From positions 13,608,001 to 13,672,000 of the forward strand of contig NC_087099.1 of assembly GCF_963855985.1 (NCBI RefSeq): 64,000 nucleotides of DNA, written 5' to 3'. The DNA is from Ostrinia nubilalis (lineage: Eukaryota > Arthropoda > Insecta > Lepidoptera > Crambidae). The position numbers were made by a program, and so were the translations under genes. The notes under the pieces are model-generated. The model ran no database searches, was not told the origin of the DNA, and saw only the letters and a list, made by a program, of their open reading frames with translations. Shown here in pieces: positions 34,452 to 44,962 of this stretch (position 1 is the stretch's first letter; each line of letters starts with the position of its first letter).

Positions 34452-35014
34452 CTATTTTCTGTAAGTATTTCTCCGTTTATTGAACACTTCTTTTGCATTT
34501 CTTAGAGTGTATTGTATATGTCCTTGAGTTACATCCAAAGTAGAGAGAAGAAATTGCTGGCAAACTTGTTTATGATCTTTACCTACATTGATATAGTAAT
34601 CTACTGTGAATTTCCTTTTGTCAGAGTCTTTCTGTCTCTTTCTCTTTATAGATCCAATTTTAGCGCAGCGAATCAAAAAATCAGAACGACGGTGCACATC
34701 GAGACTCCAGTATAAATTAAAAATGGTCCTCCTTTGCTCTTCAGTTATCTCATAACAACCCCTTGGACATTTTCCAGGTGCACAAGGATTTTCTCTAATT
34801 GTTTTTTCTGCGATCACTTTTCCTTTTTTTGTAACATATTCTTTGCCTTTATCTTTAAGATCTTTATTTTTTATTTTGTATGATACAGATCCGACCCTTC
34901 TGTTCTTCTTTTGTTTCTTATGTTTATTTTTCTGTTCGTTATTACTAGTCTGTTCTTTTGGTTCGGTGCTAAGAAAATGACTTAATGACATCAGTAATGA
35001 CTTTCGAAGATGAT
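34452..35014 (-). CDS. Cys/YW-domain terminal exon, copy 3
   Basis: 186 residues; acceptor TTTATGTTTGTACTTACAG; phase 1. HLRKSLLMSLSHFLSTEPKE, a Lys/Asn-rich stretch, NPCAPGKCPRGC, TIFNLYWSLDVHRRSDF, DYYINVGKDHKQVC, LLSTLDVTQ and the shared end KRRNTYRK. The Trp in SDW of copies 1-2 is Phe here. It lies 5' of the transposase exon, so copies 1-2 and 3 flank it. Confidence 0.72.
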
Positions 35015-35045
35015 CTGTAAGTACAAACATAAAATAAATAAATAA

Positions 35046-35307
35046 ACAAATAAATCTTTGGACAATTTCACACAGCGCCAGCTAGCCCCGAAGTAAGCAA
35101 CTTAATGCTTGTGTTATGGGTGCTAGCTTAACGGATATACTACTTATATACTTTTTTTTTAAAATACATAAATATTATACATAGTCACACCCAGACCCGT
35201 CACAGAAATTAAAATTCATCATTTCAATTTCTGCCCGGCCGGGAATCGAACCCTCGGGACCTCTCGGCATAGTAGTTCGTTCTGAACCACTACACCAAAC
35301 GGCCGAT
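35046..35307 (-). mobile_element. tRNA-derived SINE (second copy)
   Basis: Same element as 22860-23107: CGGCCGTTTGGTGTAGTGGT head, GGTTCGATTCCC, and an A-rich AAATAAATAAATAAAC-like end on the minus strand. A 2-base insertion lies beside the B-box. Confidence 0.8.
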
Positions 35308-35381
35308 AAGATACTTTTAATACTATTTTTTGCCAATAATGGCTCTTTCACATTGGTTGTCAATATAATTTGATTCGTTAT

Positions 35382-35649
35382 ACAGGGTGTTAGGTAAATG
35401 GGTATATGAGCCGACACTAGCCCATGTTAACATGGGCATATAAATGATATGGTGAAGTCAGAAATTTGATATCATCATTTTATTTTTTTGAATTTTCATA
35501 CAAAATAAATTTTATAAAATCAGATTTATATGAAAATTAAAATAATTAAAATGAAGATATCAATTTTCTGACTTCACCATACCATTTATATGCCCATGTT
35601 AACATGGGCTAGTGTCGGCTCATATACCCATTTACCTAACACCCTGTAT
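35382..35649. repeat. Palindromic MITE, about 268 bases
   Basis: TACAGGGTGTTAGGTAAATG ... and its complement ACCTAACACCCTGTA frame two inverted arms (GAGCCGACACTAGCCCATGT ...) of about 100 bases. TA ends fit a mariner-type target. Confidence 0.85.
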
Positions 35650-36100
35650 ACTAAAATCAAAAATATTCGTAAATATTCTTAATAATAGTGAAAAACTGCA
35701 TAGTTAAATGATATTCCAAATATATAATTACAGTATATTTCTCCAATTTACAATACAATTTTAACCAGTGAAAATATTCTTATACAGAAACATTGCATTG
35801 TATTTGCGGTCACCAATATTGGCATCACTGTAGGAAGGAGTGCTACAAAAAGTAAGGTCCTGTGAATCGCCTGTGGTGCCAATTACTGAGCGCAAAATGA
35901 ATAGAGAGGCACTTCAAGAGCGTCATATAGGTAGCTGCAATGTTCTGTTAAAGCAGAGTATTTTGTTGCCGAGCGCGGTTTGTTGTCCCGAATTTGTCAG
36001 TGTGTGCGTGCGCGCCGCATACGTATTGGCGCGCGCTCAGAAACAAACCGAGCTCGGTGCGTTTCTATGATGATGACCTACTCATTTGTATTTACTCTGG
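35650..36100. other. Spacer with a GC-rich stretch
   Basis: 35,960-36,060 is GC-rich with alternating purine/pyrimidine (GTGTGCGTGCGCGCC, GGCGCGCGCTC), unlike the AT-rich introns. No exon. It could be an internal promoter or a transposon scrap; undecided. Confidence 0.4.
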
Positions 36101-36342
36101 TTAAAGGTTCTTCCGTTGTCTTTTTATTTTCCTGTAAAAGCCATCTTGTAATTTGATGTACTTCGGAGGCGGGTGTTTATGTGCGTGGTATGCCCTCTTC
36201 AGCTTCCCTTCCGACACTTTTAGGTATGCTCTGCATCCTTGGGTACACCTCCAACGCCCGGGCCTGGTCCTTTCAGGGCAGTAGGAAAACCCTCGGTATA
36301 AGTAATGCTGCTTGCCGTTTACCAACTTGATCAGCTTTAATT
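36101..36342 (-). CDS. mod(mdg4): FLYWCH terminal exon
   Basis: 79 residues; acceptor TCCAAGCTCCTTTCAG; phase 1. LKLIKLVNGKQHYLYRGFSY, then GRWRCTQGCRAYL, AHKHPPPKY and a strongly basic end (RKIKRQRKN). Only three residues lie between the zinc cysteines, as in the 29302 exon. Confidence 0.9.
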
Positions 36343-36400
36343 CTGAAAGGAGCTTGGAAGTTTTTGGTATTTTTCCTTACTTAATATTAAACCAGATTTA

Positions 36401-36512
36401 TGTCCGTTTTTACCATCAACCCCTGATTTTTAAGTGACCCCTTTGAAAACACGTATTATGTGTTACCATAGGGGTCACTTAAAAATTAGGGATAGATGGT
36501 GAAAACGGACAT
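36401..36512. repeat. Foldback MITE (family of 2481 and 13121)
   Basis: ATGTCCGTTTTTACCATCAA and its near complement GATGGTGAAAACGGACAT at the ends; core ACCATAGGGGTCACTTAAAAA. This is the best-preserved of the three copies. Confidence 0.8.
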
Positions 36513-36514
36513 TA

Positions 36515-37230
36515 TTATAGACCTAATTCTACGATTAAATCCTTCGAATTTCTATCAAAATAAAAATCACTCAGGAGAATGATAGGTAGTAAAAGAAGAA
36601 TTAAAATCTATAATCATTTATTGTGTAAACTACAAGAAATATATCTTTCCATGATTTCCAAAAGTACAGTCGATGAAAAATACTAATATATCAGGCGCAA
36701 CTACATATTAAAATCAATTTGTAGCTGAAGTTTAAACATACGATTATTTATTATTTAGTTTTCTGTCTTATTCTTAAACTAACACCTAACATACAACTAA
36801 TTTCTTGCTATACATGACAACCTACTTTATGTACACTGAGCTGCAAAAGTAAGAATCATACTTTTAAAATTGCAATAACTTTTTACGTACACAAGATATA
36901 CTTTCAAAATAAAAAGGATCCGGATTAAAGTTGAATAGTTTACTAGTATAGTTTCAAAGAAAGCTGGAAGGATTGCTATATAACGTTTTTTATTATAAAT
37001 CTAACTTCTATAATTCAGAACAAATTAAAATTTTAAAAGTGTAAAACTTTGTTTTGCAGAGTGTATTATAAATATTATAATGTCGTTTATCAAACATCAA
37101 TTTGATATATTATCTAAAGTTAATAAATAACATGAGAGTCCTATTTATTACGGGTATTATTAATTGAAAAGGCAAGAATAGATATTGTTACCTCCGTTAT
37201 TATAGTTCGAGCCCCTTGCTTATAAAAATT
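36515..37230. other. AT-rich spacer
   Basis: No coding or repeat structure recognised. Confidence 0.45.
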
Positions 37231-37234
37231 GCAT

Positions 37235-37470
37235 GCGCATTCCAAAAGTAATTTCCATACTAAACTTCGTTTTAAACCAGTGTTTAACGCGTGTAACTTT
37301 TAAGCTTCGACCACCAATCATCTTAGTCGACCACACTAACGCGTGCAGATCGGCGCGATCAAAGGCCAATGACAGGTCGCGTGAACTGTCATAGGTCGCG
37401 CGACCTGTCATTTGCCTTTGATCGCGCCGGCGATGGCGATCTGCACGCGTTGGTGTGGTTGAAGCTTTAT
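37235..37470. repeat. MITE with GCGCGATC/CACGCGTT core
   Basis: Inverted arms ACCACACTAACGCGTGCAGATC / GATCTGCACGCGTTGGTGTGGT around GACAGGTCGCGTGAACTGTC. At least four relatives lie between 49.9 and 51 kb. Confidence 0.8.
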
Positions 37471-37531
37471 TGGTAAAGGGGTTAAAGGCATTAGACTATG
37501 GGGTCTATGGGACGTGTCAAAACAAGTGTTC

Positions 37532-37776
37532 TTATCGATGATCCTTCAAAATTTTGTATTTCCCGCTTGAAGTCAGCACTAATCTTTTTGGGGGATGAGT
37601 GTGTTCGTTAAACGGGCCTTTCTTCGGATACCCGTTCTCATCGACCAACATGCTGACGTAGCAGTAGTTTGTGTGGATACAGCGCCATCTATACTTGGAG
37701 TAAGGAGCTCTGGAGTAGAGGTGGCCATTGTGGGTGTAGAGACGGCGGTCGTTCACTGTTACGATGAAAGCAAATT
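37532..37776 (-). CDS. mod(mdg4): FLYWCH terminal exon
   Basis: 80 residues; acceptor CATATTATTTTTTTGCAG; phase 1. FAFIVTVNDRRLYTHNGHLY, then YRWRCIHTNYCYVSM and NEHTHPPKR. The aromatic core is altered (NGHLY) and a Tyr replaces the residue after the second Cys that is usually Lys or Arg. All ligands are present. Confidence 0.85.
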
Positions 37777-37917
37777 CTGCAAAAAAATAATATGTTACTT
37801 CTTTTTTCGTTGATACTACTAATTGTAATTCTTTAAAAAAAATTACACTGACACATACATACATACCACCAGTATCACACCTTAACGATTACCCCGAGTT
37901 TAAAGTAGTGGAAATAA

Positions 37918-37978
37918 GTACTGCTTTAAACGGGTGATCAACGTAAGTAATATACTTACTTACGTTGATCACCCGAAC
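37918..37978. repeat. Short perfect hairpin
   Basis: CGGGTGATCAACGTAAGTAA and its complement around a 5-base loop, in the intron upstream of the 37532 exon. The arm contains GTAAGT-like sequence on both strands. Confidence 0.7.
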
Positions 37979-38473
37979 TTATGTGCTTTAACTATAGAGA
38001 AATAAAATAATTTCGCTGTACCAACGAGCTGATCTAACAAACACAATAAAAATTGAAATTGCTTTATTTTCTTCTAAATGATACGACATAAATTATATTT
38101 AAACTTTAAAGTAATAACATTAATAAGTGCAAAGTAAAACTGATTGTTAAGAAATCAGACAAACCTATTCAAAATGATGACATGTTAACATGTGTGACGT
38201 TGCAGCCAAGTAAGTTTCCAATCAAATGACGTACTTTTTAAAACTGTCAAAACGAAACTCTCCCATTGATTTTGTATGGCACTACAAGCAAGTGATGTCA
38301 CTATTTTGTCAACTCAAACTACTTTTTTCAATTACAATGCGACCAAAAATCGTAATTTACAGGTAATTTAAAATTAATTAAGTTTTTAAGACCAGAATGA
38401 ACTGTCTTTTTAGAAAAGTTGTGATTTCGTATTATAGGGGAATGGTGTCAAATTGTCTATTGTTGCATTTAAA

Positions 38474-38631
38474 TCAACCCATTTCATTTAATAGTTGCTT
38501 ATTGAAAATGGTAAAAATTCTATTTTTGTTGCACCGCCACCTCCTTCTATTCTCAGTGATGCGATCACTGGTGTAAACGTAACCTTTGTATCTAAGCAAC
38601 TCACTACCATTGCCCGAAATAAAATATTCGA
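38474..38631 (-). pseudogene. mod(mdg4): Truncated FLYWCH exon
   Basis: Acceptor CACTCATTTATTTTCAG opens a phase-1 frame: EYFISGNGSELLRYKGYVYT, then RRRWRCNKNR. It then diverges and stops after NEMG. The second cysteine and both histidines are missing, so no zinc site can form. The 5' half and acceptor are normal. Called a decayed exon; it could still be spliced into a short isoform. Confidence 0.65.
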
Positions 38632-38840
38632 CTGAAAATAAATGAGTGGGATAAAGCGAAAGGTCACTGACTGACTCATCACGAAATCTTAGAAACTACA
38701 ACACCTATAACCCTAGCAGGTAGTTAAAGTTGTAGACATCCGCTAAGAACAGATTTTACGAAACTCCACCACGAACGAACGCAACGTCACGAACTATTTG
38801 ACGCTGACTGTAGGTAGGTACAAACTTATGTATGTCACCG

Positions 38841-38966
38841 TAAAATTGTGAATTCCGTCAGATTATAATCTGACGTAGTTAAATTACAATCTAACCTAAC
38901 CTAACCCACTGTTAGTTTACAATCTAACGCGTTATATTATAAACTGACAGAGTTCACAATTTCACG
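38841..38966. repeat. Small MITE
   Basis: CGTAAAATTGTGAATTCCGTCAG against the complement of CTGACAGAGTTCACAATTTCACG. A fragment of the 63380 MITE family (TTTGACGCTGACTGTA) lies just left, at 38795-38812. Confidence 0.65.
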
Positions 38967-38969
38967 TTG

Positions 38970-39540
38970 ACATGTATATTTCAGAGGTTGATCTAAGTTT
39001 AACAGTATTTACTACAGGTAGCGAATTACCTAAATACGAAACAAATGAAGAATTAAAATGTAAATTTTTATCACATTTATTTGAATATTATAACAATAAT
39101 GGTTACAAATTGTTTTTAAAAGATCATGGAATTAAAACTACATTACATGTATGAGTTCACTTGGAATGCACAGCAGTCTACAGTAGAAGGAACCTAAGTT
39201 TCCTATAAATATTAAGAGATTACAAGAAAATCTACTTCTTAATAATTAGTCTACTTTCTAATATTATCTTCCTTCTTTGAGTTTTTGGCACAAGTTTTGT
39301 GTATGAGTTCATGTTTACTATAAACTTACTTCTAACTTAACTTCTTCTTACTTACTTATAACAAGTTCTATGTAAAATCTTAATAAATTACATATTATTA
39401 TAGTAATTTTGGAATAATGGCATAGTACATTTTGAATTAGATAAAAGTTAAAAAAATGGCAACACGAGATATACGCTATAACTCCTATAACGTACAGTAG
39501 GTAACATAAAATTGGACTTCATACATCTACAAATATTTAT
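38970..39540. other. AT-rich spacer
   Basis: A 60-residue plus-strand frame at 38972-39154 has no recognisable domain and no splice context, so it is not called. Confidence 0.4.
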
Positions 39541-39545
39541 TTATA

Positions 39546-39952
39546 TTACTTGCTTATAAACGTTGCCCAAAAGAATCGCTTGCAGACCCTCACTTTAGAG
39601 TTGACCGCACCTTCCTTAGGTAAATAGTACTCAAAAGTTTTCATTCCGTTAGTTTCTTGCTTTTCTTTATTATGTATCGTATAAGTAACAAAAAATATAG
39701 CCTTTTGCTTAGGTGACAACATTAAAAAGAGCGAATTTAATTCATCTTGTTCCTCAGAAGAGAAATTTGAAGAACAACAAAATTTACAACTGGCATCACA
39801 TATTGGCACCTTGAACTCACATGGAATAACGGTTGTGGTATTTCCCATGGTTTCTTCTTTAACTTTCTTCAATATAGGAGTTACCAAAGTATCCGAATTA
39901 CGCTTTTTTCCACGTTTTTCATTATTTTCCATGGTGTTGTTACCAACCAGTT
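39546..39952 (-). CDS. Diverged Cys/YW-domain terminal exon, copy 4
   Basis: 134 residues; acceptor TTTTATTATATTGTAG; phase 1. LVGNNTMENNEKRGKKRNSD, then CEFKVPICDASCKFCC, SSEEQDELNSLFLML, FFVTYTIHN, FEYYLPKEG, KVRVCKRFFWATF. The spacing Cys cluster / EEQ / YYL / RVCK-x-FF-x-T matches the exons at 29923, 30944 and 34452, but YW is lost and similarity is low. It is either an old paralogue or an independent capture of a related domain. Confidence 0.62.
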
Positions 39953-40348
39953 CTACAATATAATAAAATACTGTTATAGTATCTGTGGGATCTTATTTCT
40001 ATCATGCAACTATCATATGGATACTCGTACTTAATCAGAAAAAAACTAAGATACGAAATAAAATAATACTTGGGGCTTGACTAAGAACACGACTAATAAT
40101 GAACATGAATTCTTGTTTTAATGTTATTTTTATTATGCTTGCTAAATTAACATACCTCCTGCCCGTGCAAAAAAATCTTAAAAATAGTTACCTACATTGA
40201 ACTGAAATATTGCTTTCAATAATATAATTTGGCTGCTGCCAGTAGACACTAAAACCTCAATCTAATCACTATAAAATAAGATCTCAATCTCAGTAGTACC
40301 ACAGTAGTACATTCAGCGTCCAACAATCACTACTTAGGGTGACACGAA

Positions 40349-40649
40349 CAATTTCTGCAGTCAATGTCAAATGATTCGTGACACCCAAAGTTGCTAAAAG
40401 GGGGACAAGGGACAACACAACCACAATCTTATTGCAATAATTGTAACACAGACGTGTTGGGAACTTTTTAACTACTTTGGGTGACACGAACTAAAAACCA
40501 CTAATAGTTCGTGTCACCCAAAGTAGTTAAAAAGTTCCCAACACGTCTGTGTTACAATTATTGCAATAAGATTGTGGTTGTGTTGTCCCTTGTCCCCCTT
40601 TTAGCAACTTTGGGTGTCACGAATCATTTGACATTGACTGCAGAAATTG
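40349..40649. repeat. 301-base near-perfect foldback
   Basis: Arms of about 145 bases (CAATTTCTGCAGTCAATGTC ... GTTCGTGTCACCCAAAGTAG) around a loop of about 14 bases near 40499. Left-flanking CATTCAGCGTC resembles the 63380 MITE family end. Confidence 0.88.
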
Positions 40650-40790
40650 TTTGTACTAAAAGAGAGTTCGTTAATATCTCCATTTAAAACATTATGACAT
40701 TATCAAAATTTTCATTGTTTTTGGACCTTCAAACATGCGAAGAAGGTTCAAAATATGGTGGGAACTATATTCCCACTGCCCCATACTGGT

Positions 40791-41029
40791 TTAAACCTTA
40801 AAGTACATTCCGCCTTTCACAATAAAGTTCTTCGGGCCGTGGTTATGTTCATTAATGAATTCTTTTATGTGTATGTTCTTGTGGACCAAAACATACGCCT
40901 TGCATCTGGGGAAGTTTGTGCAACTCCATTTACTCTGGTCCTTGATTTTTTTGATGTCGTAATGTCTAAAGTAAGTGTAGTTGTCGTGCATCATCTGCCT
41001 TTTCCCACTTGCCAGTGTAATCATTGTGC
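40791..41029 (-). CDS. mod(mdg4): FLYWCH terminal exon
   Basis: 78 residues; acceptor ATTCTATGTGTTTCAG; phase 1. TMITLASGKRQMMHDNYTYF, then KWSCTNFPRCKAYV and NEHNHGPKN. The MIT-x-x-x-GK start defines a subfamily with 42123, 43147, 44706, 48938 and 50991. Confidence 0.9.
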
Positions 41030-41103
41030 CTGAAACACATAGAATATGTGCATTGATACATTTTTGCTGAAAGAAATAACTTTAATAAACTATTAAGAAC
41101 TTT

Positions 41104-41276
41104 AAGCCTAGGCGCAGACCACTGACTTTTAGTTGGCCGCCCGATTTTAATTTGTATGAAGAATCGGCCGCTACCAAATCGGTGTAATGTGCGCACTTTC
41201 ATACATGTCCATACTGATTAACAGCCCGATCCAACTATCGGCCGACAAAAAAATTGAGGTATGCACCTAGGCTTAA
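41104..41276. repeat. MITE-like repeat
   Basis: TTAAGCCTAGGCGCAGACCA on the left and complement TAAGCCTAGGTGCATACCT on the right; GC-rich inner TCGGCCG pairs. Confidence 0.55.
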
Positions 41277-41454
41277 GATTTACTTGTGTTTTAGTTTATA
41301 TCTTTACAGCAACACTTTGAGTCAGTTTCAGTTTCACTGCGGTTCTTACAGGACAGGAATCCACCCAATAAAAGTATACTGTTAAACGCATAAACCCATT
41401 TAATGAAGCTAGAAATTAATACATCTAATTAAGCTAGAAATAAGCAGGGTTCGA

Positions 41455-41535
41455 GGATATATATCAAGGGATATATATCAAGATATATATCGGATATATA
41501 TCCGATATATATCAAGCCGGTTTTGACGATATATA
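41455..41535. repeat. GATATATATC short tandem palindromes
   Basis: GATATATATC occurs about six times with variable spacers (AAGG, AAG, GG, CG). Each unit is itself a palindrome. Confidence 0.8.
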
Positions 41536-41839
41536 TCATTTTTTAAAATTTGATACTGTATTTGTACTTTTGACATAAGATTTTTATTATTTTAGTTGAT
41601 TTTGCCGTATTTAAAAGAAGATTTTATGTTTTTGCTTTATTAGTCTGATTTTAAGTTTTAAAAACATTAAAAACATGTTTATGTAACACATATGCAATAG
41701 TATTCATAAATAATACAATAAAATAATAGTATAGCTTTCATACTATACTATATTTATAATAAATATCGGATATTTTCGAACCCTAGAAATAAGAGTACCT
41801 ATAATGACATATTAGCGTAGGTATGATTAATAGTGGAAT

Positions 41840-42035
41840 TGAAAATGTTCTTCTTATCCCACCTGGTTGGGAAGAGTGGAAATAAAAATCCACTCTTCCC
41901 ACCCAGGTGGGAATTATGTGGAATCCTTAAAGAAGCCCAAGTTAACAGTAAGACAGCCCAGGACCGAGCCGCCTGGAGACGCATGACGCGGAGGGCCGAC
42001 CCCAAATAAAATGGGAATGGGCCAGGCAAAGTAGT
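41840..42035 (+). mobile_element. RTE-type LINE fragment beside a hairpin
   Basis: A hairpin at about 41856-41913 (CCACCTGG...CCACTCTTCCCACCCAGGTGGG) is followed on the plus strand by AQDRAAWRRMTRRADPK-stop, the end of an RTE reverse transcriptase ORF. Confidence 0.6.
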
Positions 42036-42122
42036 AGGGGAAAATGGTCACATAGTTACATCACTACAGAACGCTTTAAGACCTCTACGGCGACAACAAT
42101 AATTTTAGGTGTTTTTAAGATA

Positions 42123-42352
42123 TCATTTAAGGGTTAAATATTTCCCACTTTCCGTCCTATGAAACCTCGGCTGACAGTGGTTGTGGTCGTCAGTCCAGTC
42201 CTGCACTCTCATGGAGGGGCTTACGCAGATGGACGCTCTACAGCCAGGGTACCGCACGCAACTCCACCTTCTGCTGCGGTTCCTCGGGTAGTACAGGTAT
42301 CCTTGATGCAGGAGACGCTGTTTGTCGTTGTTCGCCATTGTTATCATTACCC
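42123..42352 (-). CDS. mod(mdg4): FLYWCH terminal exon
   Basis: 75 residues; acceptor TCTCTAATTGCAG; phase 1. VMITMANNDKQRLLHQGYLY, then RRWSCVRYPGCRASI and DDHNHCQPRFH. A compact basic loop (YPRNRSRR) precedes W. Confidence 0.9.
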
Positions 42353-42354
42353 CT

Positions 42355-43145
42355 GCAATTAGAGAAACGAACGCGTGTGTGATTGTCTTGCTTTAACTAA
42401 AGTCTGAGAATTTTGTATCGTACTTTTTTCTTTAATTTTCTTAGCAAATGTATTTTTAACCTCTCGTGGTAAGTTAAACATGCTTATGATACGAGTAGGT
42501 TGGTTCACCACAATAGTAGAGTGGCGGGGGGGTTAAAACCCGCGTTGTTTGGATCTAGAGTCAGCTTCACTGTTCGGCTATTGTCGAATTATTGTTAATT
42601 TGTTTTGTACTGCAAAAATTATCAATGACTAGGTAGGTATATATTCTAAAAAATATTATTGAGTTAGCAGTGTGTGTTTACTCTATGGTATGATTACTTA
42701 ACGTTTACATATTATATTAGTATCTAAAATTTTTAAAAATGACAATAGACATTTAGTAGGTAGGTTTATTTAGTCATTGTAAACTTTATTTGAAAGAAAA
42801 AAGCTTCTTTTCGTGCTGAACTCTACATGGCTAAATAATTAATAGATTATGATTTATACAATCGTATGTTATACAATAAAAGAAAATTGTATTTCTGTTT
42901 CTAATCTCATGCGCTGGACTATAAATTACCATAATCATTTTCGACAGATTATTCATAAACAAGGTAAAAAGAAAAACATTATGCCTTTGGAGATACGCAG
43001 TAGATGAAGAATAAAATATGAATATCTATTTCTATATAAATTATTGTTTATGGAATAAATGACTATGACTAAGACCTAAATCCCATCGGAAAACTACCAC
43101 AATAATTTTCGATACATTTACCGCAACCAGGGTAAAAAGAAAATC
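42355..43145. other. AT-rich spacer
   Basis: No exon or repeat end recognised. Confidence 0.45.
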
Positions 43146-43146
43146 C

Positions 43147-43376
43147 TTAAGCCCTAATATAACCTTTGGGGGTAAGCAGCAGCTTCTTCGGTTCGTGTGT
43201 ATGTGCCACCGGGGATGGAGTCACCAGCCGTGTGGAGGTACCATCGAGGACTATATACGCTTTGCACCGGGGATAAGCAGTACATGTCCATCGGAAGCCA
43301 TTTTTCTTTGCGTAGTGCTTGTAGAAGGTGTAGTTTTTGTAGACGGCGCAGGATTTGCCATTTACCAATGTTACCA
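43147..43376 (-). CDS. mod(mdg4): FLYWCH terminal exon
   Basis: 75 residues; acceptor TTATCTCTTTGTTCTAAG; phase 1. VTLVNGKSCAVYKNYTFYKH, then FRWTCTAYPRCKAYI and VAHTHEPKK. The loop between the second Cys and H-x-H is four to five residues longer than in its neighbours (TSTRLVTPSPVAH). Confidence 0.88.
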
Positions 43377-43846
43377 CTTAGAACAAAGAGATAACGTTGA
43401 TGATAATGATCTATATTATCAAATAAATGGATTTTGACATATCTGTCAATGTCATGTCAAAAATAACCAATCATGCAGCATTTGGACCTCGCGTCTACGT
43501 AATGCCATCTGGCGGATTTTTCAATCGCGAAAACCCTCATTTAGGTAAGCACAGAAAACAGCACATTTAACTAAATGGCATCTTAAGTAGTTGTGATAGA
43601 AGCGATGAAACAGACGTGCTGTCAACTGGACATAAAGACTAAGTTTATGACCCAAAAATTACCTTTAAGCATTTAAAAAAATGAATTAAAGTGCTATACT
43701 GAATTTGGGTGGAACATTACCTCAGCGATCATTAAAACACACCTCCTATAAATTCACAATTTATTGACTATTTATGTACAAAACCTTTGGAAGGAAGTAT
43801 ATGGTATATCAAATCATTTGGCCTCTTGCCAGCAAAGGATCATCAA

Positions 43847-44079
43847 TCAACGAACATAAGTTCCATCAGCGCGTCTATGGAGCAGCCTCCTCTCATGAGA
43901 ATGGAACAGATACTTCTTGATGATGTAGTTGGAGTCGTTAACGCACAAGAACGACTTGCATCGAGGGAAGTTGGTGCAGACCCACTTGTGGCCGATCCTC
44001 AGCTTGTAGCGGTAGAAGAACGTGAATCCGTCGTATAGGACCCATATCTTGTTGGTGAACGCCATCCTGATAATTTCCA
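43847..44079 (-). CDS. mod(mdg4): FLYWCH terminal exon
   Basis: 76 residues; acceptor CGTATTAATATTTCCAG; phase 1. EIIRMAFTNKIWVLYDGFTF, then KWVCTNFPRCKSFL and FHSHERRLLHRR. After H-x-H the tail has further His and Arg rather than prolines. Confidence 0.87.
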
Positions 44080-44084
44080 CTGGA

Positions 44085-44700
44085 AATATTAATACGCATT
44101 AATGATCGTACTCAACGTATAATAAATGAACAAGTCGAGAGAAACCATGATTCAGAAATTCGGAAATATTGGACTGGTTTGAAGAAATTTTTTGTATATT
44201 TTTAAATTCCTGTTCTAGCCGTGTAGATTCGTTCGGCAGAGTAGAATAAGACCACTCTCATGGATTTCGTCAAAATTGGACAATTGGCCAGAGTGGGAAG
44301 CGTAGACAGAATCCTCTATTTACCTCTGGTAAGCTATAGAGTATATTTAGATATGGATGCAAATATAGTTAATTACAAATGTATTGTATCTAAGGCAACA
44401 ATAATAAAAGAATCAAATTAAATCAAATCGAAATCATTTGTGTAACATTGGAAAAGAGATCTCAAAGACAGATGAGTGCGTTTTGAGACAACCGTTATCA
44501 GGTATACAAATATTTTTGATACAATACGTTAATAATTTACATTGTTTTAGGATTTGTAAGATAAATACAGTTACATACCTACTCTAAAACAATACAAGTA
44601 CAATAAGGAAATTAATGTCAATTACTTATTTTTGATGATTTATTACTAAGAAAAAAATACATGATTATTTGGTACTAAGTAACAATGTATAAAATATAAT
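44085..44700. other. Spacer
   Basis: Intron-like; nothing supportable. Confidence 0.4.
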
Positions 44701-44705
44701 TAATT

Positions 44706-44962
44706 TTAAACATTTTTTGGAAGGCGCGAGTTTCTGTTTAATTTGATGTACGTGCCATTTTTCGTTACGTGGTACTTCGGAGGCGGGTGTATATGCTTTT
44801 CATCGGCCGAGACCACAAGACCGCTGCTGTCAACGATGATCCTGGCGCGGCACTTGGATGAATGGGTACAACTCCACCGGTACCCATCCTTGCACACCGC
44901 GTGACGGTAGTAAGTATACCCATTCAGCATAATGTTCTGTTTGCCGGTGACCATGGTTATCA
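44706..44962 (-). CDS. mod(mdg4): FLYWCH terminal exon
   Basis: 84 residues; acceptor CACTCCATTTTGTCCAG; phase 1. ITMVTGKQNIMLNGYTYYRH, then YRWSCTHSSKCRARI, DEKHIHPPPKYH and a basic end (NRNSRLPKN). Closest to the 48938 exon, from which it is separated by the transposon at 45048-48573. Confidence 0.9.

Noticed and set aside
38972..39154. A 60-residue plus-strand frame starting with ATG
   Set aside because: No recognisable domain, low-complexity AT-rich codons, opposite strand to the gene, no splice signals.
41455..41535. CRISPR-like spacing of GATATATATC repeats
   Set aside because: Units are short AT palindromes with tiny spacers in a eukaryotic intron; a simple satellite.
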